Positions 51,039-60,651 of a stretch of 64,000 nt of DNA are shown piece after piece; the stretch's first letter is position 1, and every line of letters starts with the position of its first letter. The position numbers and the translations under genes are program-made. The stretch covers positions 2,202,266-2,266,265 of the forward strand of contig CAWCHZ010000002.1 in the NCBI GenBank assembly GCA_963795555.1, in the 5' to 3' direction. Under the pieces are notes generated by a model, which made no database searches, was not told where the DNA came from, and saw only the letters and a program-made list of their open reading frames with translations. This DNA is from CAWCHZ01 sp963795555. Its GTDB lineage: Bacteria > Actinomycetota > Thermoleophilia > Solirubrobacterales > Solirubrobacteraceae.

Positions 51039-52342
51039 AGGAAGCTCTCGGCGAACGTCGGGAACGGCTGGATCGTGTCCCGCAGCAGCGCCAGCGGCAC
51101 CTCGGCGCGGATCGCCAGCGTCGCCTGCTGGAGCCACTCGCCGGCCTGCGGGCCGAGCGCGTAGGCGCCGGTCAGGACGTGGCCATCGGAGAGCAGCGTC
51201 AGGAAGCCCGGGCGCTCGTCGTAGTCGCGCATGTGCGTCGCGGTCCGGGCGACCTCGGACAGCGGCACGGTGGTGCTCAGCAGTCCCTCCGCCGCACCCA
51301 CCGCCGCCGCCTGGGGATCCGTGAAGACGACCCGCGGCACCGCCCGGTAGTCCGCCCGTGCGTCCGCGCCGAGGATGTTCGCCGCCGCCACGCGCGCCTG
51401 GTACTTGCCGACGTGCGTGAAGGGCCAGATGCCGCAGACATCGCCGATCGCCCAGAGCCCCGGCCCAGCAGACATCCGGTCGTCGACGGCGATGCCGTGC
51501 TCGTCGGCATCGATGCCGACGGTCTCGAGGCCGAGGTCGCGCACGCGCGGGCGCCGGCCGGTGGCCACCAGCAGGTGATCGGCGTGCAGCTCCTCGCCGC
51601 CCGGCAGCGTTACGACCACCTCCGCGCCCTCGCGACGCAGCGCCTGCGCGCGCGTGCCGAGCCGCAGCTCGATGCGCTCGGCGCGCAGCGCATCGCCGAG
51701 CGCGTCACCGAGCGCCCGCGGCTCGCGGGGGAGCAGGTGATCCTCGCCCTCGATCAGCGTCACGGCGGCGCCCAGGCGTGCCAGGGCCTGCGCGAGCTCG
51801 ACGCCAACGGGGCCGCCGCCAAGCACGATCAGCCGCTGCGGCAGCTCGCGCAGCGCGGTCGCCTCGCGGCTGCTCCAGGCGTCCTCGAGCTCCGCCAGCC
51901 CGGGAATCGGCGGCAGCAGGGCATCCGACCCGGTGGCGATGACGATCTGCGCCGCGCTCAGCTCGCGATCGCCGACGAGCACGCGGCCGGGGCCGGCGAT
52001 GCACCCCGCTCCACGCACCAGCTCGATGCCGTTGTCGGCCAGCCAGCGCGCGTGGCTGGCATCGTCGTAGTCGCTGACCATGAAGTCGCGCCACGCCAGC
52101 GCCGCGGCGACGTCGATCTCGCCCACGATTGCCTCGCAGGCGCCCGGCACCTGCCGCGCCTCGGCAAGCGCCTCGCCGACACGCAGCAGCGTCTTGGACG
52201 GGATGCAGGCCCAGAACGAGCACTCCCCGCCGACGCGTTCGCGCTCGACGATCGTGACGCGCGCGCCGCCGTCGACCAGGCGCTTGGCGCAGTGCTCGCC
52301 GGCGGGACCGGCGCCGAGGACGATCACGTCGGGGCTGGCCAT
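50993..52342 (-). CDS. Lpd-like pyridine nucleotide-disulfide oxidoreductase without catalytic His
   Basis: A 449-residue flavoprotein. FAD loop VLGAGPAGEHCAKRL at residue 8, redox cysteines C41 and C46 in GGECSFWACIPSK, NAD loop LGGGPVGVELAQAL near 172, and AIGDVCGIWPFTHVG. In Lpd the C-terminal HPTxxE motif places a His beside the active disulfide; here it is FPTFAE (F427 in place of His, E432 kept). It may therefore not reduce lipoamide and may use another acceptor. The lipoate-dependent partners are not nearby. Confidence 0.88.
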   Translation of the reverse strand: MASPDVIVLGAGPAGEHCAKRLVDGGARVTIVERERVGGECSFWACIPSKTLLRVGEALAEARQVPGACEAIVGEIDVAAALAWRDFMVSDYDDASHARWLADNGIELVRGAGCIAGPGRVLVGDRELSAAQIVIATGSDALLPPIPGLAELEDAWSSREATALRELPQRLIVLGGGPVGVELAQALARLGAAVTLIEGEDHLLPREPRALGDALGDALRAERIELRLGTRAQALRREGAEVVVTLPGGEELHADHLLVATGRRPRVRDLGLETVGIDADEHGIAVDDRMSAGPGLWAIGDVCGIWPFTHVGKYQARVAAANILGADARADYRAVPRVVFTDPQAAAVGAAEGLLSTTVPLSEVARTATHMRDYDERPGFLTLLSDGHVLTGAYALGPQAGEWLQQATLAIRAEVPLALLRDTIQPFPTFAESFLYALSTLGAGDGGSA

Positions 52343-52353
52343 GGGGCTCGCGA

Positions 52354-54087
52354 TCAGCCCCGCTTGATCAGCGAGCTGACCGGGATCGCGCCGACGCGCG
52401 CTTGACCAAGCGCCGCGACCAGCGCCGGGATCTCGGTCGCTAGGTCGGCGGGCCGGGCGACGATCAGCTCGACGACCTCGCCGGCGCGCAGCAGCTGCAC
52501 GCCATGCGGGTCGGGGAAGCGGACCTGGGCGCCGATCGCCTGAGCGCCAGACAGCTGGCCGAGCACGTACTGACCGAGCGTGAAGCCCTGGCTGGGCACG
52601 ACGTAGAGGAAGTGGTGCGGCAGGCCGAGGTCGCGCGCCATCCGCGACAGATAGTGCTTGGTGCCGATCCACCGCCACGCCTCACCGGTGCGCAGGGCCG
52701 GCAGCGCGTCGTCGCCGGCGGTGCGCAGGACCGCCAGCAGCGAGTGCTGCGGGGCCGCGTGCATGACGAATGAGGCGTGCAGCCCCTGCTGGGCGAGCAT
52801 CCGCGCGAGCATCGGATCGAGCGCCGGCTGCGCGTCGACCAGCAGACCCACGTCTGGTCGCGTCGTCGGGACCGAGCGCACCGGTCGCAGCTCGAAGGGC
52901 TTGGCGAGCAGCTGGTAGGGGTCGTCGAGCGAGAAGGCCAGCGCGCCGATCGCGAGCGCCGCCGTCGCGGCCGTCGCCATCCGCCCCAGGCGAGCGCGCA
53001 GCACCGGCTGGTGTCGCAGCTGCTGGCGCGCGTCGCGCACGAACGTGGCCGGCGAGGGCAGCACCGCGAAGGAGTGGTCGGGCTTGGGCCGGCGCGCAAG
53101 CGCTCGCCGCAGCGCCTCATCGAGCGCGGCCTGCGAGCCGGCCACCTCAGCCAGCCGGAAGCGCTTGAGCGCGACATTGTTTAGGCGCACATGGCCGGCG
53201 TCGAAGCCGTAGGAGATCACCGGACAGCCACGCATCCGCGCCTCCAGCACGGTCAGCCCGGCCGATGAGTGCACGAGCGCGTCGGCGGCGGCGAGCAGGT
53301 CGCTCATCTGCTCGGTGAAGCCGAGCACGCGGACGCGCCCGTCGTCGGCGAAGCGCTGGGTCAGGCGCCGCTGCGCGCGCTCGTTGCGGCCGCAGACGCA
53401 GACGACCATCGCGGGGTCGTGACTCAATGCCACGCGCACGGCACCCTCGAGGTCGCCGACACCCCAGCCCCCGCCCGAGACGATGATGACGCGACCCTCG
53501 GCGGGCAGGTCGATCGCGCGACGCGCGGCGGCACGCGAGCGCGGGATCAGGTAGGCGGCAGCGGTGGGCGGACGCGTCCAGCGGGCGCTGCCGCCACCGG
53601 CGATCCGCTCGACCTCCTCGACCGACTCCTCGTGGGCGACGAAATGGACATCGATCCCCGGGTGGGCAGCGAACGACAGCCCGGCGAGGTCGGTGATCGC
53701 GGCGAACGCGGGCAGCGAGATGCGCCCGCGGCGGCGCAGCTCGCCCAGCACGGCGGTGACGGCAGGGTGGGTCGAGATGACGACGTCCGGCGCGCGCGAG
53801 CGGATCGTGCGCGCCAGTGGGCCCGCGCCAAGTCGGTAGAGCAGCCGCCGCGTCAGCCAGCGCGTCGGCGTCCAGTCCGCCATCAACCAGTACTGCATGC
53901 GGTAGATCCAGCGGCGTCGGCGCAGCTCGATGTGCGAGCCTCCGCGGATCAGGCCGCAGACGACGCGCCCGAGCGCGCGCACGCCGTTGTAGACGGTCAC
54001 CTGCGCGCCGGGCTGGCCGGCGGCGATCTCCTCGGCCAGTGCGCTTGCCGGGCCGTCAGGGTGCTCAGCGGTGTCGCCGCTCAGCAC
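52354..54087 (-). CDS. MurG/MGDG synthase-like glycosyltransferase fused to a degenerate deacetylase domain
   Basis: A 577-residue protein. Residues 1-355 are a GT-B family 28-type enzyme: SGDTAEHPDGPASALAEEI at the N-terminus, RAPDVVISTHPAVTAVL, VIIVSGGGWGVGDL (nucleotide loop), and SSAGLTVLEARMRGCPVISYG for donor binding. A hydrophobic helix follows (TAATAALAIGALAFSL, about 372-388). Residues 410-577 resemble a NodB polysaccharide deacetylase, with GLLVDAQPALDPMLAR in place of the metal-binding TFDDGP motif and no His-x3-His, so it is probably inactive. It makes a glycolipid on the cytoplasmic side and carries an outside domain that may bind glycan. The GTG start overlaps the epimerase stop by 7 bases. 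Confidence 0.8.
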   Translation of the reverse strand: MLSGDTAEHPDGPASALAEEIAAGQPGAQVTVYNGVRALGRVVCGLIRGGSHIELRRRRWIYRMQYWLMADWTPTRWLTRRLLYRLGAGPLARTIRSRAPDVVISTHPAVTAVLGELRRRGRISLPAFAAITDLAGLSFAAHPGIDVHFVAHEESVEEVERIAGGGSARWTRPPTAAAYLIPRSRAAARRAIDLPAEGRVIIVSGGGWGVGDLEGAVRVALSHDPAMVVCVCGRNERAQRRLTQRFADDGRVRVLGFTEQMSDLLAAADALVHSSAGLTVLEARMRGCPVISYGFDAGHVRLNNVALKRFRLAEVAGSQAALDEALRRALARRPKPDHSFAVLPSPATFVRDARQQLRHQPVLRARLGRMATAATAALAIGALAFSLDDPYQLLAKPFELRPVRSVPTTRPDVGLLVDAQPALDPMLARMLAQQGLHASFVMHAAPQHSLLAVLRTAGDDALPALRTGEAWRWIGTKHYLSRMARDLGLPHHFLYVVPSQGFTLGQYVLGQLSGAQAIGAQVRFPDPHGVQLLRAGEVVELIVARPADLATEIPALVAALGQARVGAIPVSSLIKRG

Positions 54088-55088
54088 CAGCCGGATGGTC
54101 CCGGAGCCGCCACCGACTCGCCGTCAGCGGCGTGCGAGCGCGCCGAGGGGCTCAGCGGCGTTACAGCGACGGCAGTGTCGGCGCCGGCGTCCAGCGCGCG
54201 GCGCCAGGCAACGTAGCGCCGCACTCCCTCGCGAAACGGCGTCGACGCCGTCCAGCCCAGCTCGCGGCGGGCGCGCTCGGCGGAGACCTCCTTGCCGCCG
54301 AAGTCGCCGGGGCGGGGCGGTCCGTGGCCGATCTCGCAGTCGCCGCAGACCTCGCACACCGTCTGTGCCACCTCGAGGATCGAGGTGTCCTCCGAGCCGA
54401 CGAGGTTGTAGATCCGATTCGCCGCCACCGGGCGCAGCGCCGCCACGATCCCGGCCGCGAGGTCCTCGACGTAGACGAAGCGCCGTGACTGGCTGCCGTC
54501 GCCGGCCACCACGATCGGGCCGCCGCTGAGCGCGCGGTTGACCATTGCGGGGACGACGCCGGCGGCGCGCGCGCGGGGGCCGTAGGGGATCCCGAAGCGC
54601 AGGATCGTGTACTGCTGCCCGTAGAGCTCGGCGTAGCCGGTGCAGTAGGCCTCACCCGCGAGCTTGGTGGCGGTGTAGAAATGGCTGGGGGCCGCGAGGT
54701 GCGTGGTCTCGTCGACGCGATCCTCGCGGCAGTCGCTGTATACCCAGATCGTGCTGCCGTAGATGACCCGCTGGACGCCGAGCCGCCGGGCCTCCTCGAG
54801 GATCGTCAGCGTGCCGTGGGCGTTGACGTGCTCGGCATGGACCGGATCGTCGTGGACGTCCGCGACGTCCGCGACGGCCGCGAGGTGGATGACCGCGTCG
54901 CAGCCTGTCATCGCCAGCTCGACGACCTCGGGATGGTCGACGCTGCCGATGAACGCCTCGACCTCGGTCGAGGGGTGATACGGCGAGCGGACGATGTCGA
55001 TTATCCGCGCCGTGTGACCCTCGGCCAACAGGCGATCAACCACGTGCGACCCGATGAACCCGGCGCCGCCGGTCACGAGCACTCTCAT
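54081..55088 (-). CDS. NAD-dependent epimerase/dehydratase (SDR)
   Basis: A 335-residue extended SDR acting on a nucleotide sugar. NAD loop VTGGAGFIGSHVVDRLL, IHLAAVADV, GSTIWVYSD with catalytic Ser/Thr, FYTATKLAGE with Tyr and Lys near 150, and RRFVYVEDLAAGI. It resembles UDP-glucose 4-epimerase or dTDP-glucose dehydratase homologues; exact substrate undetermined. A Ser/Ala-rich tail follows. The first gene of the leftward epimerase-glycosyltransferase-flavoprotein group. Confidence 0.88.
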   Translation of the reverse strand: MRVLVTGGAGFIGSHVVDRLLAEGHTARIIDIVRSPYHPSTEVEAFIGSVDHPEVVELAMTGCDAVIHLAAVADVADVHDDPVHAEHVNAHGTLTILEEARRLGVQRVIYGSTIWVYSDCREDRVDETTHLAAPSHFYTATKLAGEAYCTGYAELYGQQYTILRFGIPYGPRARAAGVVPAMVNRALSGGPIVVAGDGSQSRRFVYVEDLAAGIVAALRPVAANRIYNLVGSEDTSILEVAQTVCEVCGDCEIGHGPPRPGDFGGKEVSAERARRELGWTASTPFREGVRRYVAWRRALDAGADTAVAVTPLSPSARSHAADGESVAAPGPSGWC

Positions 55089-55240
55089 GGGTCACTGGAT
55101 CCTAGTCCCAGCGCCACCGGCGGGCGCTGTCGGTGGTCGGTCGGGGTCCGAGACTCGACCTGTCACCATGTTGATCGTCGAAGTCACGCTGTCGGCGCCC
55201 CCCAACGGTCATTCCCAGCCCGGCAACCGCACAGGACACG

Positions 55241-56428
55241 ATGTCAACCAAGCTGCTCGACAAGGCGCGCGATCTACGAGGCGCTGGCGCGCCACCCGCC
55301 ACGGACAGGGTGGCCCCCGCCACGGACAAGCTGGATCACGCGGTCCCCGCGACCAGCCCGCCGGTGGCGCCGATCGCCGGTGCGCTCGCGGCCGCCGAGC
55401 TCGCGCTGCCCGAGCCGTGTCATACATGCGGCGCGGTACCCGCGGCTGGTCAGCGTTGGTGCCTGCGATGCGGCGCGGAGCTGGCTTTCGCGCCAGCGCG
55501 ACGCTGGCGTCCGGCTGCGATCGTCGCCGGCGCCCTGCTGGTGCTCAGCGCGATGGCCGCGGCGGGCTACGCGCTGACCGGACCCGCGCCGCACGACATC
55601 ATCGTGCCGCCGGCGCCGCCGCCACGCACGGTCGGCTACGCCCCCACGGTGACCGTGCCCGCTCCGGTCGCGCCCAAGCTCGCTCCTCTCGCCGCGCCGC
55701 CAGCGCCGGCGCCGATCGCGCCATCAGCGCCGGTCGCCTCGCACTCCACGGGCCAGCCCAAGGGCGCGCAGGCGCCCTCGACGCCGCCCAGCAGCGGTGC
55801 GGCGCCGTTGACCGACGTCGCCGCCCAGGACGTGGTGCAGAGCTTCCCGCCGACGATCGCGCCGAGCCTGGCGCCTGCGCATCCCGAGTACGCCGTCGAC
55901 GGCGACCCAATCACCGCCTGGACGACGGCCACCTACAGCGACCCCAGCACAGCGCCCGACGTGGGGCTGTGGATCGACGTCGGCTCGCGGATCGGCGTGC
56001 GGCGCATCGGCCTGCGGACGCCGACGCCCGGTTTCACGGTGTTCGTCTACGGCGCGGTCACGCTGCCGCTCGGCGCCGCGGCGCCGGGATCCGGGCCGGG
56101 CGCGCCGGGCGCCACGACCTCGCCGGGCGCCGGCAGCACCCCGGGAACCGGGTCGACCGCAAGTGGCTCCACCGGCACCCCGACCAGCGGCACCACGACG
56201 GGCACCACTCCGGGCACCACGACCCCGGGCGGCACCCCCGGCACGCCCGACGCCCTCGTCGGTCCGGGCTGGACGCGCGTCGCACGGATCGTCTCGGTGC
56301 GTGCGCGCGGCAGCTCTCCGCTCGCGCTCGCGGGCAGGCGCTTCCGCTATTACCTGATCTTCGTCACGTCGCTGCCGCCGCATGGCAATCACGTGGCGAT
56401 CGCTGAGATCCAGCTGCTCGCCCCCTAG
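55241..56428 (+). CDS. Zinc-ribbon, single-TM protein with extracellular discoidin-like domain
   Basis: A 395-residue protein. Cytoplasmic N-terminus with a duplicated PATDRVA/PATDKLD motif and a zinc ribbon (CHTCG and CLRCG near residue 60-77), a membrane helix (AIVAGALLVLSAMAAAGYAL, about 92-111), a Pro/Ala linker, then an F5/8-type (discoidin) domain: HPEYAVDGDPITAWTTATYS, GLWIDVGSRIGVRRIGLRTP and YLIFVTSLPP, similar to the C-terminal domain of actinobacterial MviN and kinase proteins. A Gly/Ser/Thr/Pro insert of about 60 residues splits the discoidin fold. Likely senses or binds glycan at the cell surface. It is divergent from the epimerase. Confidence 0.82.
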   Translation: MSTKLLDKARDLRGAGAPPATDRVAPATDKLDHAVPATSPPVAPIAGALAAAELALPEPCHTCGAVPAAGQRWCLRCGAELAFAPARRWRPAAIVAGALLVLSAMAAAGYALTGPAPHDIIVPPAPPPRTVGYAPTVTVPAPVAPKLAPLAAPPAPAPIAPSAPVASHSTGQPKGAQAPSTPPSSGAAPLTDVAAQDVVQSFPPTIAPSLAPAHPEYAVDGDPITAWTTATYSDPSTAPDVGLWIDVGSRIGVRRIGLRTPTPGFTVFVYGAVTLPLGAAAPGSGPGAPGATTSPGAGSTPGTGSTASGSTGTPTSGTTTGTTPGTTTPGGTPGTPDALVGPGWTRVARIVSVRARGSSPLALAGRRFRYYLIFVTSLPPHGNHVAIAEIQLLAP

Positions 56429-56459
56429 CGCCGGAGCAGGCGCTCAAGTCCTGCCGGCG
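56429..56459 (+). terminator. Hairpin after the discoidin-type gene
   Basis: CGCCGG-AG-CAGG (56429-56440) pairs with CCTG-CCGGCG (56450-56459) around a 9-base loop, with a 2-base bulge, directly after the TAG stop. No T-run follows. Confidence 0.5.
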
Positions 56460-56533
56460 CGCTGCCGAGGTCAGTTGGCGATGCGGAACTTTCGCCAGGA
56501 GTCCCTGTTAGCGACGCGTAGGCGGCAGACGAC

Positions 56534-58156
56534 GTGAGCGCACCGGCATCGACAGACCTCCACGAGCGGCCCGCCGAAGGGGGATCGCGCCGTTCGCGGA
56601 GCCTCACGCGGGCGGTGGCGATGCGCTGCTGGCGCTCGCTGCGGCGCCGTGCTGGTGCCCGCCACGGCCCTTGCTGGGTCCCGCGCGCGTCGGGCGCGCG
56701 TGTTGGTTCCGCGGATCACCTCCGTGCGCTGCTGGCCACCGGCCAGCTGCGGTCGCAATCCGCTCTTCGTACGAATCGGCGGGCGGATGCTGGTCTATGG
56801 CCGCGGGCTGGGGCGTGGGATGCAGGTCGTCTTCTCGCTGCGCCCGCGCCAGGGCCGCCAGAGCGCCGTTGCGACGGCCAGCCTGATCGGGGCGCACCTG
56901 GCCGTCACGGTGCCCGCCTGGGAACGTCGGGGCGCATCTACGTCATCAGCCACAGCGGTCGGCGCTCGAACCGATTCGGCCCGATCCGCATGCTGCCCGC
57001 GCTGCCCAAGCCGCAGGGCAAGCCCAACCCGTCGCCTGCGCCGCCGCTGTCGCAGGGGACCGGGACGGCATTGGATGGCAACGCGATGTGGATCTGGGAG
57101 CTCGACCAGTCGAGTGGCGGCGATGCACAGTCGATCGCCAACCCGGCGCTCGCGAGGGCGTCGACACGGTGATCGTGAAGGCGGGCGACGGCGACACCGC
57201 CTGGCCGCAGTTCTCCTCGACGCTGGTCGCCACGCTCAAGGCGCGCGGGCTGCCGTCTGCTCCTGGCAGTCGTCACGGCACCCACCCGATCGACGAGGCG
57301 CAGGTTGGGGCGGCGCGGTCGCGCTCGGCGCGGACTGTCTGGTGATCGACGCCGATCCGAGTGCAGGGCCTCTACAGCCAGGCGCAGACCTACATCAAGC
57401 AGCTGCGCGCGGCGATCCGACGGCGTTCCCCGTCGCCCTGGCCAGCTGCCCCTACGTCGACTGCCACCCGGCGTTTCCCTCTCGATCTTCCTCGGCCCGG
57501 GCGGCGCCCAGTTCGACATCCCGCGATGTACTGGAAGGACATCGGCGTCTCGGTCGACACGGTCCTGCCCACAGCTTCGATCGAACATGCCTATGACCGC
57601 CGGATCCTCCCGCTCGGACAGCTGTTCCAGAGCCAGACGGCAGCAGATCTGACGCGCTTCAGGCAGCTCGCGCTCGCCTACGGCGCTCCCGGCGTCAGCT
57701 GGTTCGACTACCAGGAGGCGACGCCGACGGGGTGGAGCGCGATCGCCGCGCCGTTAACGGCGCCGGTCGGTGCCCCGCGAGCCCCGGCCTGCCCGGCTGG
57801 GCAGCGGAGCGCGGGCGACCTGGTCGTCTGGGTTCAGGAGCATCTGGCGGAGCCGCTCGCCGTGCCGTTCAACGGCACGCTGGACACCGCCACCGAGGCC
57901 GCCTGACGTCCTTCCGGCAAGCAACGGGATCGTGCCGTCAGGGTGGCACCGACGGGCCGACCTGGCAGGCGTTGCTGCAGCATCGCCGGTGGCCCCGGAC
58001 TGGACGATCGCCGCGCGGCCGGCGCGTGCGCTGGCGGCTCGCACGCGTGGCGCGCTGGCCGGAGCGGCCCGCGCTCCGCGGCGCAATGGCCCCGCCTCGG
58101 CCGCGCTGCCCGCCGTGCGCGACGAGATCCAGTCGCCGGCGCGCCTGCCGCGCTGA
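56534..58156 (+). pseudogene. Secreted glycoside hydrolase-like protein with peptidoglycan-binding domain, frameshifted
   Basis: Coding sequence can be followed only by changing frame at least six times (for example near 56620, 56925, 57165, 57290, 57360 and 57540, then 57905). Pieces in order: a leader and signal peptide (about 56610-56680), a beta domain (RIGGRMLVYGRGLGRGMQVVF), AMWIWELDQSSGGD, VDTVIVKAGDGDTAWPQF and GADCLVIDA, typical of a TIM-barrel glycoside hydrolase-like domain, YDRRILPLGQLFQS, GAPGVSWFDYQEATPTGW, and a C-terminal peptidoglycan-binding repeat (GDLVVWVQEHL, PFNGTLDTATEAA). With the shifts repaired it would be an intact cell-wall enzyme of about 530 residues, so sequence error is more likely than decay. 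Confidence 0.7.
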
Positions 58157-58209
58157 CCGCGCCCTCGGGTCCACGTGCCGGCCCGGATAACCTCCCTTTG
58201 GTGGCCGTG

Positions 58210-59353
58210 ATGAGCGCTCGTCAGGTGCCCCGAGCAATCGCCGCCGTGACCGCATCGGTGCAACCGCGCCGCGGTGCCGGACGCCGGCGCCTGTATCGCC
58301 GGCTTGCGGTCCTGGCGATCGCGGCGCTGATCGTCGGCATGGTCGTGCTGGCGATCCGCGAGATCAACCTCGGGCGCGCCGTCAACGCACTCGTCGACGT
58401 CGACATCGGGCTGGTGGCGGTTGCGCTCGTGGTGATGGGCAGCGCCATGCTGTTCCGCGCGGAGTCCTGGTACGTCGTGCTGCGCGAGGCGACGCCCGCC
58501 GTCCGTCCGCGCCGTCGCGACGCGCTGCGCGGGTCACGATCGGGGTGATGATGTCCGCGACGCTGCCGGGCCGTCTGGGCGAGCCCTCGCGCGCGTTCGT
58601 GATGGCCCGCCGGCTGGGGGATGCCCGGCGCTACCTCTCGGTGGTGCTCGGGACCGTGTTCGCGCAGACGCTGCTGAACATCGGCGCGCTGATCGTGCTG
58701 GCGATCATGACCTCGCGAGCGTCTCGCTGTTCCGCGGCCACGAGTGGGCGATCGCGCTCGTCGCGGCCGTGCCGGTCAGCCTGCTGGTCGTCGTGCTCGG
58801 CGCCCCGGACCTGCTGCTTCGCGCCGCGCGATCGCGAATCGCGGTGGTGCGGCGGATCGCCACGCTGGCGCAGCGCGAGAGCAGCCAGCTGCGACGCGGT
58901 CTGAGCGTCTTTCGCCGTCCCGTGGCGGGCGTGCATGCAGCACTCGCCCAGCTGACGGCATGGGCGCTGCAGACGCTGGCGTGCTTCCTGATCCTCGAGG
59001 CCTTCCACGTCCCCAGCCACGACCGTCTCAGCGCCGCCGCGGCGGTGCTGCTCGCAACCAACGTGACGGCCGCGGTGCCGGTGACCCCATCCAACGTCGG
59101 CATCTTCCAGGCCGCCTGCGTCGCCGTGCTCGCGGCCTATGGCGTGGGACGTGGGCCGGCGCTGGCCTACGGCGTCGTGCTGCAGGCGGTCGAGGTCTCC
59201 ACCGCGGTCGTCATGGGGCTGCCCGGGCTGCTCGGGGAGGGGATGTCCTGGCGTGACATGCGTCGGCGCGCCGAGGGGTTGGCCAGCCCGGCGGAGAGCG
59301 CCGAGCGGATGACCAGCTCGGCTGGGCCGGCCGGTCCACCCGAGCGCCTCTGA
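58210..59353 (+). pseudogene. UPF0104 / lysylphosphatidylglycerol synthase-type membrane protein, frameshifted
   Basis: Three frames carry consecutive parts of one polytopic membrane protein: ALIVGMVVLAIREINLGRAV with LFRAESWYVVLREA (to about 58530), then LPGRLGEPSRAFVMARRLGD and VVLGTVFAQTLLNIGALIVL (to about 58710), then PVSLLVVVLGAPDLLLRAAR and the C-terminal VPVTPSNVGIFQAACVAVL motif. The GRxGE-x-R and PxPGGxG-like (here TPSNVG) motifs are those of the UPF0104 flippase-like family found with surface glycan and lipid genes. Two single-base shifts break it. Confidence 0.75.
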
Positions 59354-59453
59354 CGGCAACGCCCGTCGCAGCGCTTGACAACGCGCGCGCAGGCCAGCAG
59401 GGTGTGCGCTGCACGGACCGTCGCGCCCGCGCGGCCGCTAGCGTGCGCTTGCC

Positions 59454-59827
59454 ATGCTGAGGACGACCTCGGGTTACTCCTGCCGGGACCATGCGATCGA
59501 TCAGACGACCGTGGTGCTCGAGCTGCGCGGACCGCTCGATCTCGTCGCCTCACCCGAGGTCAAGCGTTGCCTGCGCGCGAAGATCGCCACCGGCACGCGA
59601 CGGCTCGTCATCGATCTCTCCTACGCCTCGTTCATCGACCCGTCGCTGCTGCGCGTGCTGGCGGCGCCCTGCGCGCAATCCGTCGCGCCGGTGGCGACAT
59701 GACGGTCGTCTGCAGCGCCGAGCACATCTGCCGGGTGCTGGAGCTGACCGGCTGGCGGTCGACTGCGGGCATCAGCGCCACGCGCGGCGAGGCGCTGGCT
59801 CGCCTCGGCGCGATCGGGTCCCTCTGA
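59454..59827 (+). pseudogene. STAS-domain anti-sigma factor antagonist, frameshifted
   Basis: The first 70 codons read as a STAS domain (TVVLELRGPLDLVASPEV, LVIDLSYASFIDPSLLRVLA with the phosphorylatable serine region). Near 59665, after SLLRVLAA, the reading moves to another frame (LRAIRRAGGDMTVVC, ICRVLELTG), which is the expected continuation. One lost base in the GCGCCC run explains it. Such proteins release sigma factors by binding anti-sigma kinases. Confidence 0.7.
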
Positions 59828-59852
59828 CCCGCGCACGGCGGCCGCCGACCAC

Positions 59853-60649
59853 GTGAAGCTGGCCAGCTTTCAGCCGCCCGGGAGCGGTGGGGCGATCGCC
59901 GGCGAGGTGCGCGGCCAAGACGTCGTCGCCTTCGCCGATGGCTCCAGCGTGATCGAGCGCCTGGCGCTGCCGCGCGGCGGTCCGCCGGCCGATGGCCAGC
60001 GTTGGCCGCTGCGCGATGTGGTGCTGCTCGCGCCGGTGTCCGCGCCGCGGCGATCTTTGGGATCGGCCACAACTACCGCGCGCACACCGCGGAGGTCGGT
60101 GCGGAGCGCCCGGCGGCCCGTGGTCTTCGTCAGCCGCCGGCTTCCGTCGCGCCCCCCGGCGGCCCGGTGCGCTGTCCGCACGTGGTGCGCCGACTCGACT
60201 ACGAAGGCGAGCTGTGCGCGGTGATCGGCGCCAACCAGCAGATCGCCGGCTACGCGGTCGCCGATGACGTCTCCGCCCGCGACCTGCAGCGGCGTGAGCC
60301 GCAGTGGGCGCGCGCCAAGGGCGCCGACACGTTCTGCCCGTATGGGCCATGGATCACGACCGCCGATGAGGTCGCCGATCCGCACGACCTGCGCCTGCGC
60401 ACCTGGGTCAATGGCGAACTGCGCCAGGACGCACGCACATCCGAGCTGATCTTCACGCTGCCGGAGCTGGTCGCGTTCCTGCGCGAGACCTGCACGCTGT
60501 CGCCCGGTGACCTGATCCTGACCGGCACGCCAGGTGGCGTCGGCATGGCGATGGATCCGCGCCGCTTCCTGGCCGACGGCGATGTCGTGCGGGTCGAGAT
60601 CGACGGGCTCGGCGCGATCGAGCACGCGATCGTCGCGGAGCCTCGCTGA
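59853..60649 (+). pseudogene. Fumarylacetoacetate hydrolase family enzyme, frameshifted
   Basis: The N-terminus (MKLASFQPPGSGGAIAG) starts at a GTG in one frame; near 60050 coding moves to a second (IFGIGHNYRAHTAEVGAERP), briefly returns near 60115 (PVVFV), then continues as SVAPPGGPV and the C-terminal catalytic part: DYEGELCAVIG with the metal-binding Glu, YAVADDVSARDLQ, KGADTFCPYGPWI and GDLILTGTPGGVG. FAH-family enzymes cleave C-C bonds in or decarboxylate aromatic breakdown products. About three single-base shifts. Confidence 0.78.
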
Positions 60650-60651
60650 CG

